Origin: Planctomycetales bacterium
Lineage (GTDB): Bacteria > 4484-113
DNA length: 64,000 bases
Direction of reading: 5' to 3'
Assembly (NCBI GenBank): GCA_030606285.1
Contig: JAUWGS010000009.1
Span: 23,011 to 87,010, forward strand
Below the pieces are notes generated by a model. It saw nothing but the letters and a program-made list of their open reading frames with translations, searched no databases and was not told the DNA's origin. Both the position numbers and the translations under genes were made by a program. Each line of letters opens with the position of its first letter. Position 1 is the first letter of the stretch. Of this stretch, positions 33,866 through 41,963 are shown in pieces.

Positions 33866-35404
33866 CTACTTCGCAAACTGCGTTTCGCGCAGCTCGCGGA
33901 TGAGGGTCACGCGGATCATGCCGGGGTATTCCAGCTCCTCTTCGATGCGCTTGGCGATTTTACGGCAGAGGCTGTACGCGACCACGTCGTCCACCATCTC
34001 CGGCTTCACCAGCACGCGCAGCTCGCGGCCGGCCTGGATGGCGTAGCACTTCTCCACGCCGCTAAACGACCTGCCGATATCCTCCAGCTTCTCCAGCCGG
34101 TGCAAGTAGCTTGTCATGGCCTCCCCCCGCGCGCCGGGCCTGGAAGCGGACACCGCGTCGGCGACCTGGACGATAACCGCTTCCACCGTCTGCTCGATGT
34201 CGCCGTGATGGCCTCCGATAACGTTGCACACGACCGGGTTCTCGCCGTGTTTCTTGGCGAACTCCATCCCGATTTGCGGGTGCGTGCCTTCAAGTTCGGC
34301 GTCCATTGCCTTGCCAATGTCGTGTAGCAGCCCGCCGCGCTTTGCGTTCTTCGGGTCGATGCCTAGTTCGGCGGCCATAACCGAGGCCAGATTGGAGACC
34401 TCGATGGAGTGTTTAAGCGCGTTCTGGCCGAAGCTCGTGCGGAATTTTAGCCTGCCGAGCAGCTTGATAAGTTCGGGGTGCAGACCGGTGATTCCGGTGC
34501 GGAAAGCGGCTTCCTGGCCCGCCTCCCAGACCACGTCCTCCATCTCCTCGGAGGCTTTGGCGACAACCTCCTCGATCTTCGTCGGATGGATCCTGCCGTC
34601 GGCGACCAGCCGCTCCATCGACAACCGCGCCACTTCACGCCGCACGGGGTCGAAGCTTGAGAGCACAACGACGTTGGGAGTGTCGTCAATGATGATGTCC
34701 ACGCCGGTCAGCTGTTCGATGGTGCGGATGTTGCGGCCTTCGCGCCCGATGATGCGGCCCTTCATGTCGTCTTTCTTGAGCTCCACTGTGGTGATAATAG
34801 CGTCGGAGTAGTGGTCTACCGTGCAGCGGTGGATGGCCTTCACCACCAGGTTGCGCGCCTCCTGCACCGCGTCGCGCTCGGCCTGCTGGTCGAGTTCGCG
34901 CCGGCGCTTGTCGAGTTCGTACGCCATTTCATCCTCCACCCGCTTGAGGAGGGCTTCGCGCGCCTCATCGCGCGTTAGCTGGGCGACACGCGCCAGTTCC
35001 TCATCTATGGCAGCGTGTTTCCCTTTGAGCTTCTGTTCTAGTTCCGCGGCGCGCAGCCGGGTCTTCTCGACCTCGCTCAATTTGTTGTCGAGCTTGTCCA
35101 AGCGGTGCGTGAGTTTCTCTTCCATCCGGTAGAAGTTCTTCTCGCGCCGCTCAAGCTCCTGCTTTCGACGCCATTGTTCTTTTTCCGCGCTTTCACGGAG
35201 CGCCTTTACCTCCTGCTTGGCCGAAGCGACAATCGCGCCGGCCTCCTTCTCCGCCGCCTCTTTCCTCTCTGAACGGTAGCGGTGGTATTCCTCCCGGGCG
35301 TCCTCCAGACGCCGGATGCCAGCCAGCATTAGAAGGTAGTAGCCACCCGCCACCCCCACAACAAAGCAAACGACTGCCAGTGCAATCCACGCGAAAGTAA
35401 CCAT
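33866..35404 (-). CDS. rny: Ribonuclease Y
   Basis: Membrane-anchored endoribonuclease starting mRNA decay. 512 aa from ATG 35404 (SD AAGGAGA); the frame continues upstream but the membrane helix begins right at this start (WIALAVVCFVVGVAGGYYLL). A long coiled coil follows (residues about 30-190), then the KH domain (MKGRIIGREGRNIRTIEQLTG) and the HD domain (GLLHDIGKAMDAELEGTHPQ, with GGHHGD). RNase Y next to recA is a common arrangement. Confidence 0.97.
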   Translation of the reverse strand: MVTFAWIALAVVCFVVGVAGGYYLLMLAGIRRLEDAREEYHRYRSERKEAAEKEAGAIVASAKQEVKALRESAEKEQWRRKQELERREKNFYRMEEKLTHRLDKLDNKLSEVEKTRLRAAELEQKLKGKHAAIDEELARVAQLTRDEAREALLKRVEDEMAYELDKRRRELDQQAERDAVQEARNLVVKAIHRCTVDHYSDAIITTVELKKDDMKGRIIGREGRNIRTIEQLTGVDIIIDDTPNVVVLSSFDPVRREVARLSMERLVADGRIHPTKIEEVVAKASEEMEDVVWEAGQEAAFRTGITGLHPELIKLLGRLKFRTSFGQNALKHSIEVSNLASVMAAELGIDPKNAKRGGLLHDIGKAMDAELEGTHPQIGMEFAKKHGENPVVCNVIGGHHGDIEQTVEAVIVQVADAVSASRPGARGEAMTSYLHRLEKLEDIGRSFSGVEKCYAIQAGRELRVLVKPEMVDDVVAYSLCRKIAKRIEEELEYPGMIRVTLIRELRETQFAK

Positions 35405-35516
35405 GGGGATCTCCTTGGGTTCAGGCGGTAGGGATTCGAACGCAAACGATTGTGAAAACCGGCGAACCGGCAGCCGCATACCAGAAGCACGATCCTGCCG
35501 GCAAGGGGCGGACGGG

Positions 35517-36590
35517 CTAGTTCGTATCCTCCGTTTCGACCTCGTCGTCTCCCCCGTTTCCTTCGGGGGCTGGTTCGAGGTCGGCAGTTAGCCCACTGCT
35601 CTCACGGATCTTGGATTCCAACTCGCCGCAAATATCGGGATTGCTTTCTAAGAAGAGCTTGGCGCTCTCCCGTCCATGGCCCAGCTTGGTGTTTCCGTAC
35701 GAATACCAGGAACCGGACTTCGCCGCAAGTCCCAGATCCACGCCCAGATCAAGAATCTCGCCAGTTTTACTGATCCCTTTGCCAAAGATAATGTCAAAGA
35801 CCGCTCTCTTAAAGGGAGGCGCAACCTTGTTCTTCACGACTTTCGCCAATGTGCGGTTGCCAATGATGTTTGTGCCTTCCTTTAGAGAATCTCTCCGCCG
35901 CACTTCGATACGCACGGTGGAGTAGAACTTCAACGCACGGCCGCCGGTCGTCGTCTCCGGATTGCCGAAGAGTACGCCGATCTTCTCTCGAATCTGGTTG
36001 ACGAACACGAAAGCCGTACGCGATTTAGCGATGATGGCTGTAAGTTTGCGCAGAGCCTGGCTCATCAGGCGGGCCTGCAGGCCGACATGGGCGTCTCCCA
36101 TCTCGCCCTCCAGCTCGGCCTTGGGCACCAGGGCCGCGACGGAGTCGATGACTACAACGTCAACTGCGCTGGAGCGGACCAGCGTGTCCGCAATTGCCAG
36201 TGCCTGTTCGCCCGTATCGGGCTGGCTGATGAGCAGATCGTTGATACTCACACCGAGGTTGGCAGCGTATTCAGGATCGATGGCATGCTCGGTATCGATA
36301 ATGGCTGCCGGCCCGCCGGCTTTCTGAGCCTCGGCGATGATGTGAAGTGCAAGAGTTGTCTTCCCGGATGCCTCCGGGCCGTAGACCTCGGTGACCCGGC
36401 CTCGCGGGATTCCTCCAACACCCAGCGCGATGTCCAGGCCGAGCGAGCCGGTGGAGATAACGCCAGTGGTTATGCGACGGGGAGAATCGCCAAGCTTCAT
36501 TATGGCTCCCTGGCCAAACTGGCGCTCAATTTGCTTGGTCGCCAGATCCAGCGCCTTCTCCCTGTCCGTCTTTTCTGCTTGTTCAGCCAT
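35517..36590 (-). CDS. recA: Recombinase RecA
   Basis: Forms filaments on single-stranded DNA for strand exchange and SOS induction. 357 aa. Walker A is [13 protein letters not shown] (most bacteria have GPESSGKTT). It also has [38 protein letters not shown] and an acidic tail ending in [10 protein letters not shown]. The upstream region lacks the Gram-positive and E. coli LexA boxes but has a perfect 7-3-7 palindrome at 36625-36641. No recX follows; rny is 112 bp downstream on the same strand. Confidence 0.98.
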   Translation of the reverse strand: MAEQAEKTDREKALDLATKQIERQFGQGAIMKLGDSPRRITTGVISTGSLGLDIALGVGGIPRGRVTEVYGPEASGKTTLALHIIAEAQKAGGPAAIIDTEHAIDPEYAANLGVSINDLLISQPDTGEQALAIADTLVRSSAVDVVVIDSVAALVPKAELEGEMGDAHVGLQARLMSQALRKLTAIIAKSRTAFVFVNQIREKIGVLFGNPETTTGGRALKFYSTVRIEVRRRDSLKEGTNIIGNRTLAKVVKNKVAPPFKRAVFDIIFGKGISKTGEILDLGVDLGLAAKSGSWYSYGNTKLGHGRESAKLFLESNPDICGELESKIRESSGLTADLEPAPEGNGGDDEVETEDTN

Positions 36591-36624
36591 AGCGCCTGAA
36601 TATCCTCACATCAGACTTACGCAG

Positions 36625-36641
36625 TATGATATCTTATCATA
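36625..36641. promoter_or_regulatory. Palindromic operator candidate between recA and the divergent glycosidase gene
   Basis: TATGATA-TCT-TATCATA is a perfect inverted repeat in the 80-bp recA/glycosidase gap. On the minus strand it supplies -10-like hexamers (TATGAT/TATCAT) for recA, and on the plus strand it occupies the -35 position (36635-36640) of the divergent gene. A shared repressor, possibly of SOS type, is inferred. Confidence 0.5.
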
Positions 36642-36657
36642 TACGCCATTGCTTTGG

Positions 36658-36663
36658 TAGAAT
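36658..36663 (+). promoter_or_regulatory. Extended -10 (TGGTAGAAT) giving a leaderless start
   Basis: TAGAAT ends 7 nt before GTG 36671, so the transcript should begin at or next to the start codon. No SD precedes this GTG. Confidence 0.55.
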
Positions 36664-36670
36664 GCGAGCT

Positions 36671-37855
36671 GTGAGCAAACTTACTTGCGTTGGCGTATTA
36701 CTCGCCATCTGTGTGGTCGTTATAAGCCTTACGCTGGCGATGGATGCGCCCGCCTCCGCCTGGGAACTGGAGCAGCAGTGGATGAAGCCGGTCGGCAAGG
36801 GCGTGACTTTCTACCACTTCCGCCTGCGCTTTGAGCAAGGGCCGGCCCACCTGTACATGCTGGAGGTGAGCCCGGAGAGCGGGTACACGATCCGCCCGGT
36901 GCTGGCAAACGATCGTATCGGCTCGCTTGCGCCGGTGGAGAATCTTGCCAGGCAGGTAAGCGCCGTGGCGGCCATAAACGGCGGTTTCTTTGACACCGGC
37001 GCGTCGCGATTGCCGGTTGGCCTCATCAAGATTGACCACCGGACTGTCTTCGAGCAGTTCCTGCCGCGCCCCGTGTTGGGGATTGACGCCACAGGCGGGG
37101 TCCATTTCGCCGCTTTTGAACTCCACTCAACGCTGTACTCTCCGGAGCAGGGCGCCGAACTGCCGCTGTTCGGATACAACAGGCCCCGCAAATACGGTGA
37201 AATCGTGGCCTACAGCTCCGAGTACGGCCGGGCGACGGGCACAAATGTGTGGGGGCGCGAGTTCATACTCAAGCGGGTGTCGCCCCGCAGCGCGAAGGAA
37301 GGCGAGGAGAATTTCGTAGGCGAGAAATACTTGATCATTGGTGAGAACAGCCACAACACGGCCATTGCCGGAGACGAGCTCATTGTCAGCCTTCATAGCA
37401 ACGCGATCCGGCGCTACGGCGATCTGTTGAAGGGAATCTACCTCGGAGCTGAAGTGGAGGTGCGAACGAATCTGCCGGAAGGCTGGGAGAGATACCCCCA
37501 CCTGCTGGGGGGCGGCCCGATGCTGGTTGAAGATGGGCAATACGTGCTTGACTACAAGCGTGAACGCTTTTCGGGAGCGTTGAGCACCGCCACCGCTCGC
37601 ACAGCGGTAGGGCTGACCAGGAACGGGAAGATTGCCCTCATAGTCATTGATTCCGGTTCGCCGGACTATTCCGTGGGGGCGACATGGCACCAGTTGGCGA
37701 TAGTAGGGCGGGACTTCCTCAATGCGAAGCACCTGATGGGATTCGACGGCGGCGGCAGCTCGACCATGTACGTCAGCGGCCGCGTTGCCAACCGCCCTCT
37801 GGGCGGCGCGCCCCGCAGTGTCGCCAACATTCTGGCAGTAGTGCCCCGGAACTGA
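36671..37855 (+). CDS. Exported phosphodiester glycosidase-family protein (NAGPA-like)
   Basis: 394 aa from GTG 36671, preferred over ATG 36662 because of the -10 box 7 nt upstream and no SD for either. Signal peptide: LTCVGVLLAICVVVISLTLA. The domain matches the phosphodiester glycosidase family (NAGPA/DUF2233): VAAINGGFFDTGASRLPVG, HLLGGGPMLVEDGQ, TARTAVGLTRNGKIALIVID and HLMGFDGGGSSTMYVSGRV. Relatives remove GlcNAc-1-phosphodiester-type sugars, and many bacterial members act on the cell envelope. The substrate here is unknown. Confidence 0.85.
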   Translation: MSKLTCVGVLLAICVVVISLTLAMDAPASAWELEQQWMKPVGKGVTFYHFRLRFEQGPAHLYMLEVSPESGYTIRPVLANDRIGSLAPVENLARQVSAVAAINGGFFDTGASRLPVGLIKIDHRTVFEQFLPRPVLGIDATGGVHFAAFELHSTLYSPEQGAELPLFGYNRPRKYGEIVAYSSEYGRATGTNVWGREFILKRVSPRSAKEGEENFVGEKYLIIGENSHNTAIAGDELIVSLHSNAIRRYGDLLKGIYLGAEVEVRTNLPEGWERYPHLLGGGPMLVEDGQYVLDYKRERFSGALSTATARTAVGLTRNGKIALIVIDSGSPDYSVGATWHQLAIVGRDFLNAKHLMGFDGGGSSTMYVSGRVANRPLGGAPRSVANILAVVPRN

Positions 37856-37863
37856 AGGCGTGT

Positions 37864-37869
37864 TAGAAT
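37864..37869 (+). promoter_or_regulatory. Extended -10 (TGTTAGAAT) giving a leaderless xseB start
   Basis: TAGAAT followed by exactly 7 nt and GTG 37877. No SD is present. Confidence 0.55.
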
Positions 37870-37876
37870 CGGTGCT

Positions 37877-38212
37877 GTGGAGCGCGTTAACCTGTTCGGG
37901 GAGAACGAGACCCCGACCAATGACACAACGGAAGCCAGGAAAAAGGAGCGCCGCATCGTGGGCAAATCCGCCAAAAAACCTGCGTCCTTTGAAAAGAAGT
38001 ACGAGAGGCTGGAACGTATCCTTGACGAAATAGAGAGCGAGGACATTCCCCTGGAGAAGCTCACCAGACTCTTCGAAGAGGGCGTGGGACTTATAAAGGA
38101 GTGCTCGGCCTACCTGCAGGATGCCAGGCTGACGATCGAGAGTCACCTTGAAGAGCATGATGGTTCTTATACGATCAAGGGCCTGGAGCGGTCAGGCGGG
38201 AATGAGGGCTAA
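37877..38212 (+). CDS. xseB: Exodeoxyribonuclease VII small subunit
   Basis: XseB binds XseA to form the single-strand-specific exonuclease VII. 111 aa from GTG 37877. The conserved core is FEKKYERLERILDEIESED through LEKLTRLFEEGVGLIKEC and LTIESHLEE. A basic N-terminal extension of about 38 residues (KKERRIVGKSAKKPAS) precedes it. The internal GTG at about 37961 is a possible shorter start. Its partner xseA is 3.8 kb downstream rather than adjacent. Confidence 0.88.
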   Translation: MERVNLFGENETPTNDTTEARKKERRIVGKSAKKPASFEKKYERLERILDEIESEDIPLEKLTRLFEEGVGLIKECSAYLQDARLTIESHLEEHDGSYTIKGLERSGGNEG

Positions 38213-38247
38213 GCGGATGTGGGATTGTAGCCTGCGCTCCGTTACTG

Positions 38248-38253
38248 TATAAT
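38248..38253 (+). promoter_or_regulatory. -10 element before rbfA
   Basis: TATAAT 26 nt before ATG 38280; the start has an SD (GAGG, 5-nt spacing), so this is a conventional leader. Confidence 0.45.
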
Positions 38254-38279
38254 CCCGCCCTTCGCACGGCGAGGCTGTT

Positions 38280-38678
38280 ATGTTGCCGGAAGACCAAAAA
38301 GCCCGACGAAGAAAGATGGTGGCTGCGGTGATCCAGCAGGAGATATGCGCAATCATTCTTGGTGAGGTCAAGGATCCCGCCTGCGAGGGAACCGTGGTCA
38401 CCGGCGTGGAGATGAACAAGGACCTTACCTGCGCCGTGATAGGAGTGCGGGGCCGGGAAGGCCAGCTTGACGTAACCGAGCGCACGGTTGCCGCGCTCAA
38501 CCACGCATCGTCATTCATCCGGCACGAGCTGCGCGGACGAGTTGGACTTAAAAAAATACCTGTACTGAAGTTCGTTGAAGACCGTGGCCTGGTGGAGAGC
38601 ATCCGCATCGCCCAGCTTCTCAGCGGACTCGGTACAGGCAGTGCTGACCCAGAGGAGGGATGCGGCGGCAAAACCTGA
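38280..38678 (+). CDS. rbfA: Ribosome-binding factor A
   Basis: RbfA binds immature 30S subunits near helix 1 of 16S rRNA and supports cold growth. 132 aa, with the KH-like fold: IQQEICAIILGEVKDPACEG (usual E...DPR), LTCAVIGVRG, LNHASSFIRHELRGRVGLKKIPVLKFVEDRGL. It overlaps nrnA by 19 nt. The rbfA-nrnA pair is common; the usual third gene truB is missing. Confidence 0.94.
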   Translation: MLPEDQKARRRKMVAAVIQQEICAIILGEVKDPACEGTVVTGVEMNKDLTCAVIGVRGREGQLDVTERTVAALNHASSFIRHELRGRVGLKKIPVLKFVEDRGLVESIRIAQLLSGLGTGSADPEEGCGGKT

Positions 38679-39736
38679 CGCGTGACATGTTTAAACAATA
38701 CACCACAACCATTCGCAAGATAGCGCGGCTTACAATCAACTCGCGGACGATCTGGAATCTGCCGCACGAGAATCCCGACGGCGACACCATCGGCTGCGCC
38801 CTGGCCATCCATCACGCATTGAAGTCAGTACGGCGGGATGTCCAGACGTTTTTCAGCGAGCCGGTGCCGCGCATGTACTCCTTTTTGCCAGGCGCAGACG
38901 AGATACAGGTAACCCAGAAGCTGCCCGACAAGCTGCCGGACCTCATATTCGTCAGTGACAACGCGACCTTCGAGCGCGTGGGGGAGCCGTACGTTGACGA
39001 GCTGAATCGTCTCGGCGTCTTTTCGGTGCACGATCCGCGCCACCAGCCGGGAAGAACTACGCTGATTAACATAGACCACCACAGGGGCAATGAGCTGTAT
39101 GGGGATGTGAATCTCATTGTGCCGGAGGCGGCCGCCGCCGGCGAGATTGTTTTCGCCATTTTCCGCAGGCTTCGGCTTCCGCTGCCGTCGGGGGCAGCAA
39201 CCTGCCTCTATGCAGCGATTCTCACGGACACGGGAAAGTTCTCCTACAGCAACACGACACTGACAACGCTGGAGATTGCTGCGGAGCTGGTGCGTCGGGG
39301 CGTAGTGCCCCACACGGTCGTTGAGTCTATCTATAACACCCAGACCAGCGGTCAGCTTAAGCTTCTCGGCCGCGCACTGGAAGCGCTGATAATCAACGAG
39401 GACATCGGGTACTACTACTCCTACGTAACTCCGGAAATGCTGGCGGAGTTTAACTGCGACCTGTCTGATTCCGAGTATATCATTGACACGCTGAAGACTC
39501 TTGAGGAGCCGAAGATCTGCTTCCTATTCAAGGTGGTGGATGACGGGCTGGTGAAAGTCAGCGTGCGGTCCCGGAACGACTTCGATTCCACTAAAGTAGC
39601 GGAAGTGTTCGGCGGCGGCGGGCATTACGCGGCGTCGGGCTTCCGTTTCCGGGGAACACTCGACGAGGTTATTGCGGCGGTGGAAAAGGCAATGCAGGAA
39701 CTCTGCAAGGACTCGCGGGAGCGTAAAGCGGGTTAG
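38660..39736 (+). CDS. nrnA: DHH-family phosphoesterase (NrnA-like oligoribonuclease / pAp phosphatase)
   Basis: Degrades nanoRNAs and dephosphorylates 3'-phosphoadenosine 5'-phosphate in characterised members. 358 aa from ATG 38660 (GAGGAGGG SD), inside the end of rbfA. The DHH motifs are visible: WNLPHENPDGDTIGCALA (usual SHxxPDGDxxGS), LIFVSDNATFER, INIDHHRGNELYGD, and the DHHA1 motif GGGGHYAASGFR. The change of the first His context (PHENPDGD) is conservative. Co-translation with rbfA is likely. Confidence 0.92.
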   Translation: MRRQNLTRDMFKQYTTTIRKIARLTINSRTIWNLPHENPDGDTIGCALAIHHALKSVRRDVQTFFSEPVPRMYSFLPGADEIQVTQKLPDKLPDLIFVSDNATFERVGEPYVDELNRLGVFSVHDPRHQPGRTTLINIDHHRGNELYGDVNLIVPEAAAAGEIVFAIFRRLRLPLPSGAATCLYAAILTDTGKFSYSNTTLTTLEIAAELVRRGVVPHTVVESIYNTQTSGQLKLLGRALEALIINEDIGYYYSYVTPEMLAEFNCDLSDSEYIIDTLKTLEEPKICFLFKVVDDGLVKVSVRSRNDFDSTKVAEVFGGGGHYAASGFRFRGTLDEVIAAVEKAMQELCKDSRERKAG

Positions 39737-39738
39737 TC

Positions 39739-40728
39739 ATGGCCCTCAGAGTCGGCGTCATAGGTGCGGGTTCGATGGGCAAGCACCACGTTCGCATCTA
39801 CCACGAGATTCGCGAGGTCGAGCTTGTCGGAGTGGCCGACACCGACGAATCCGTCGCCGAAATTGCCGCAAGCCACAATACCCCCTACCACAAGGACTAC
39901 CAGGAACTCCTGAAGCAGGCTCCCGAACTGGTCAGCATCGCGGTTCCGACCTCGCTGCACCGGGAAGTCGCTCTTGCAGCGCTGGAAGCCGGATGCCACC
40001 TGCTAATCGAGAAGCCCATCAGCGATACGCTGGACTCGGCCGGAGCGATTATCGATTCGGCGAAGGAGCGCGGACGCAAGGTTTTTGTAGGCCACGTTGA
40101 GCGCTTCAATCCTGCGGTTATCGCGCTCAAGGAGGCCATTTCCTCCGGTAGGCTGGGCGAAGTGCACTCCATCAGCAACCTGAGGGTCGGCGCATACAAC
40201 CGCCGTATATTCGACACCGGTATCATCCTGGATCTGGGGAGCCACGATATCGACCTCATCAGTTACCTGTACGGCCGCAAGGCGGAAGCCGTCTACGCCC
40301 TTGGCGCCGCGAAGGTACACGAGTACGAAGACCACGCCGCCATCTGCCTGAAGTTCGCGGAAAGCGCCGCTGGCTACATAGAGCTAAGCTGGCTTTCGCC
40401 GTACAAGGTGCGCAAGATGTTCGTTGTCGGAACGGAGCACTTCGGGCTGGTGGATCTCATCCAGCAGTCGCTCATCGTGTACGACGGGAAAGACTGGGTG
40501 GACACGGGCCTGGTCGAACGCGAAGAGCCGCTCAAACTGGAGCTCACGAGCCTGGTGGAAGCGGTGCTCAACGACCAGCCGCCGGCGGTGTCCGGCGAGG
40601 ATTCACTCTACACGATTCAGGTGGCGCTGGCGGCCATCGAGTCCTACGGCAAGGGTGACGCAGTCCACTTCCCGGAGCACGCCAATGAGCCTTATCCTAC
40701 GGCGCTGAACTCCAATGAGCGGAAGTAG
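39739..40728 (+). CDS. Gfo/Idh/MocA-family oxidoreductase, possibly GnnA-like
   Basis: 329 aa. The N-terminal Rossmann motif is VGVIGAGSMGKHHVRIYHE, followed by EKPISDTLDSAG, whose Lys is the family's conserved residue, and the C-terminal GSHDIDLISYLYG. It oxidises or reduces a sugar using NAD(P). It overlaps lpxB by 14 nt, which suggests a substrate from lipid A or surface sugar synthesis. GnnA, the Gfo/Idh enzyme making UDP-3-keto-GlcNAc for 3-amino lipid A, is an attractive candidate, but no GnnB aminotransferase is in the window. Confidence 0.85.
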   Translation: MALRVGVIGAGSMGKHHVRIYHEIREVELVGVADTDESVAEIAASHNTPYHKDYQELLKQAPELVSIAVPTSLHREVALAALEAGCHLLIEKPISDTLDSAGAIIDSAKERGRKVFVGHVERFNPAVIALKEAISSGRLGEVHSISNLRVGAYNRRIFDTGIILDLGSHDIDLISYLYGRKAEAVYALGAAKVHEYEDHAAICLKFAESAAGYIELSWLSPYKVRKMFVVGTEHFGLVDLIQQSLIVYDGKDWVDTGLVEREEPLKLELTSLVEAVLNDQPPAVSGEDSLYTIQVALAAIESYGKGDAVHFPEHANEPYPTALNSNERK

Positions 40729-41953
40729 CGCAGCTTTGCGCGTCTTCATCTCCACGGGTGAGCTATCCGGCGACGTGCACGCCGCGCGGCTTCTGGCAGC
40801 ACTGGCGAAACACCCGGCGGTGGACTCGCTGCAAGCCACCGCGCTCGGCTCGGTCAACCTCAAAGATGCAGGCGCCACGGTGCTATACGACACAGCGGTA
40901 GGTTCCGCGATGGGGGTCATCAGCAACCTCATGCGCGCGCCGGGTCACGTGCGCCTGTTTCGCCAGACCGCGCGGCGCATTCTGCGCGACCGGCCTGACG
41001 CGGTGATTCTCGTTGACTGGCGGTTTTTCAACCTCAAGCTCGCCAAAGCCCTGCGGGATGGCGGGTACGACGGAGCGATTGTCCATTACATTGCACCGGT
41101 TATGTGGCAGGCGGCTTCCGATGAGCGCTTCGAGAAAATTGCCGAGCAACCGGAGAGCTTCCGCCGCCGCGTTGGCAGTCGCTTCGAGCAGATGCGGGAG
41201 TCGGTTGACCTTGCGCTGGCAATCTATCCGATTGGCCTGAAGCTGTTCGAGCACTTCGGGGTAAATCACGCCTTCATCGGGCATCCCCTGTGCGACCAGA
41301 TCAAGCCCAGGCTTGCTGAAGGCGAACTGCGAAGGCTCGTGGATGCCGAGGGAAACGCACCGCTCATCGGATTGATGCCCGGTTCGCGCCGCGAGGAAGT
41401 CTCGCTCATCGGCTTAGAACTCGTGCGCGCTGCGCGCATCATCGCCGAGAAGCTGCCCACGGCGGTATTCGCACTACCGGTGGCGCTTCCGGGGCTGCGT
41501 GACAGCCTGCTGCGGATGGCGAAGGAGTGCTCGGTTGACATAAAGCTGCTGGAACCTGAGCAGCGCTATGACCTGCTCACAAGCGCAAACCTGATGATAG
41601 TCGCATCGGGCACGGCCACCCACGAGTGCGCCATCGCCGGGACTCCGCACATCGCGGTCTACAAGGTGCGCCCGCTCTACGACTTCCTGTACGCGACATT
41701 CACCCGCTTCCGGCTGCCGGCGTACGCCTTCCCCAACATCATCGCCGGACGGCACGTGATTCCCGAGCTTGTGCGCGGCGACTGCAACTCCGCGAAGATT
41801 GCGCGCACCGCTTTGTCGCTTTTGTCTGATCCCGCTGCGCTCGCCCGAATGCGCGACGACCTGGCGCAAGTCCGGCAACACATCTGCCGTCCTAAAACGG
41901 TCGAGACCGCAGCGAATCTCATCGTTGACGCCATCCAATCGCGCCTGCGATAG
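40715..41953 (+). CDS. lpxB: Lipid A disaccharide synthase
   Basis: Joins UDP-diacylglucosamine and lipid X to form the lipid A disaccharide; a diderm marker. 412 aa. Visible features are STGELSGDVHAARLL (family GExSGD), HYIAPVMWQAASDERFEKI (usual YVSPSVWAW), FIGHPLCDQI, IGLMPGSRREEV and IVASGTATHECAIAGTP. It overlaps the Gfo/Idh gene and is followed by xseA after 10 nt. Other lpx genes are not in the window. Confidence 0.92.
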   Translation: MSGSSAALRVFISTGELSGDVHAARLLAALAKHPAVDSLQATALGSVNLKDAGATVLYDTAVGSAMGVISNLMRAPGHVRLFRQTARRILRDRPDAVILVDWRFFNLKLAKALRDGGYDGAIVHYIAPVMWQAASDERFEKIAEQPESFRRRVGSRFEQMRESVDLALAIYPIGLKLFEHFGVNHAFIGHPLCDQIKPRLAEGELRRLVDAEGNAPLIGLMPGSRREEVSLIGLELVRAARIIAEKLPTAVFALPVALPGLRDSLLRMAKECSVDIKLLEPEQRYDLLTSANLMIVASGTATHECAIAGTPHIAVYKVRPLYDFLYATFTRFRLPAYAFPNIIAGRHVIPELVRGDCNSAKIARTALSLLSDPAALARMRDDLAQVRQHICRPKTVETAANLIVDAIQSRLR

Positions 41954-41956
41954 AAT
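41951..41956 (+). promoter_or_regulatory. -10 element giving a leaderless xseA start
   Basis: TAGAAT followed by 7 nt (acttacg) and ATG 41964; no SD. A TTGACG lies at 41925-41930, but the 20-nt spacer is long. Confidence 0.5.
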
Positions 41957-41963
41957 ACTTACG

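Noticed and set aside
35420..35445. tRNA-like 3' segment (TTCGAATCCCTACC on the minus strand) before rny
   Set aside because: The flanking bases do not form a T-stem and no matching acceptor, anticodon or D arm lies within 75 nt; probably coincidence.
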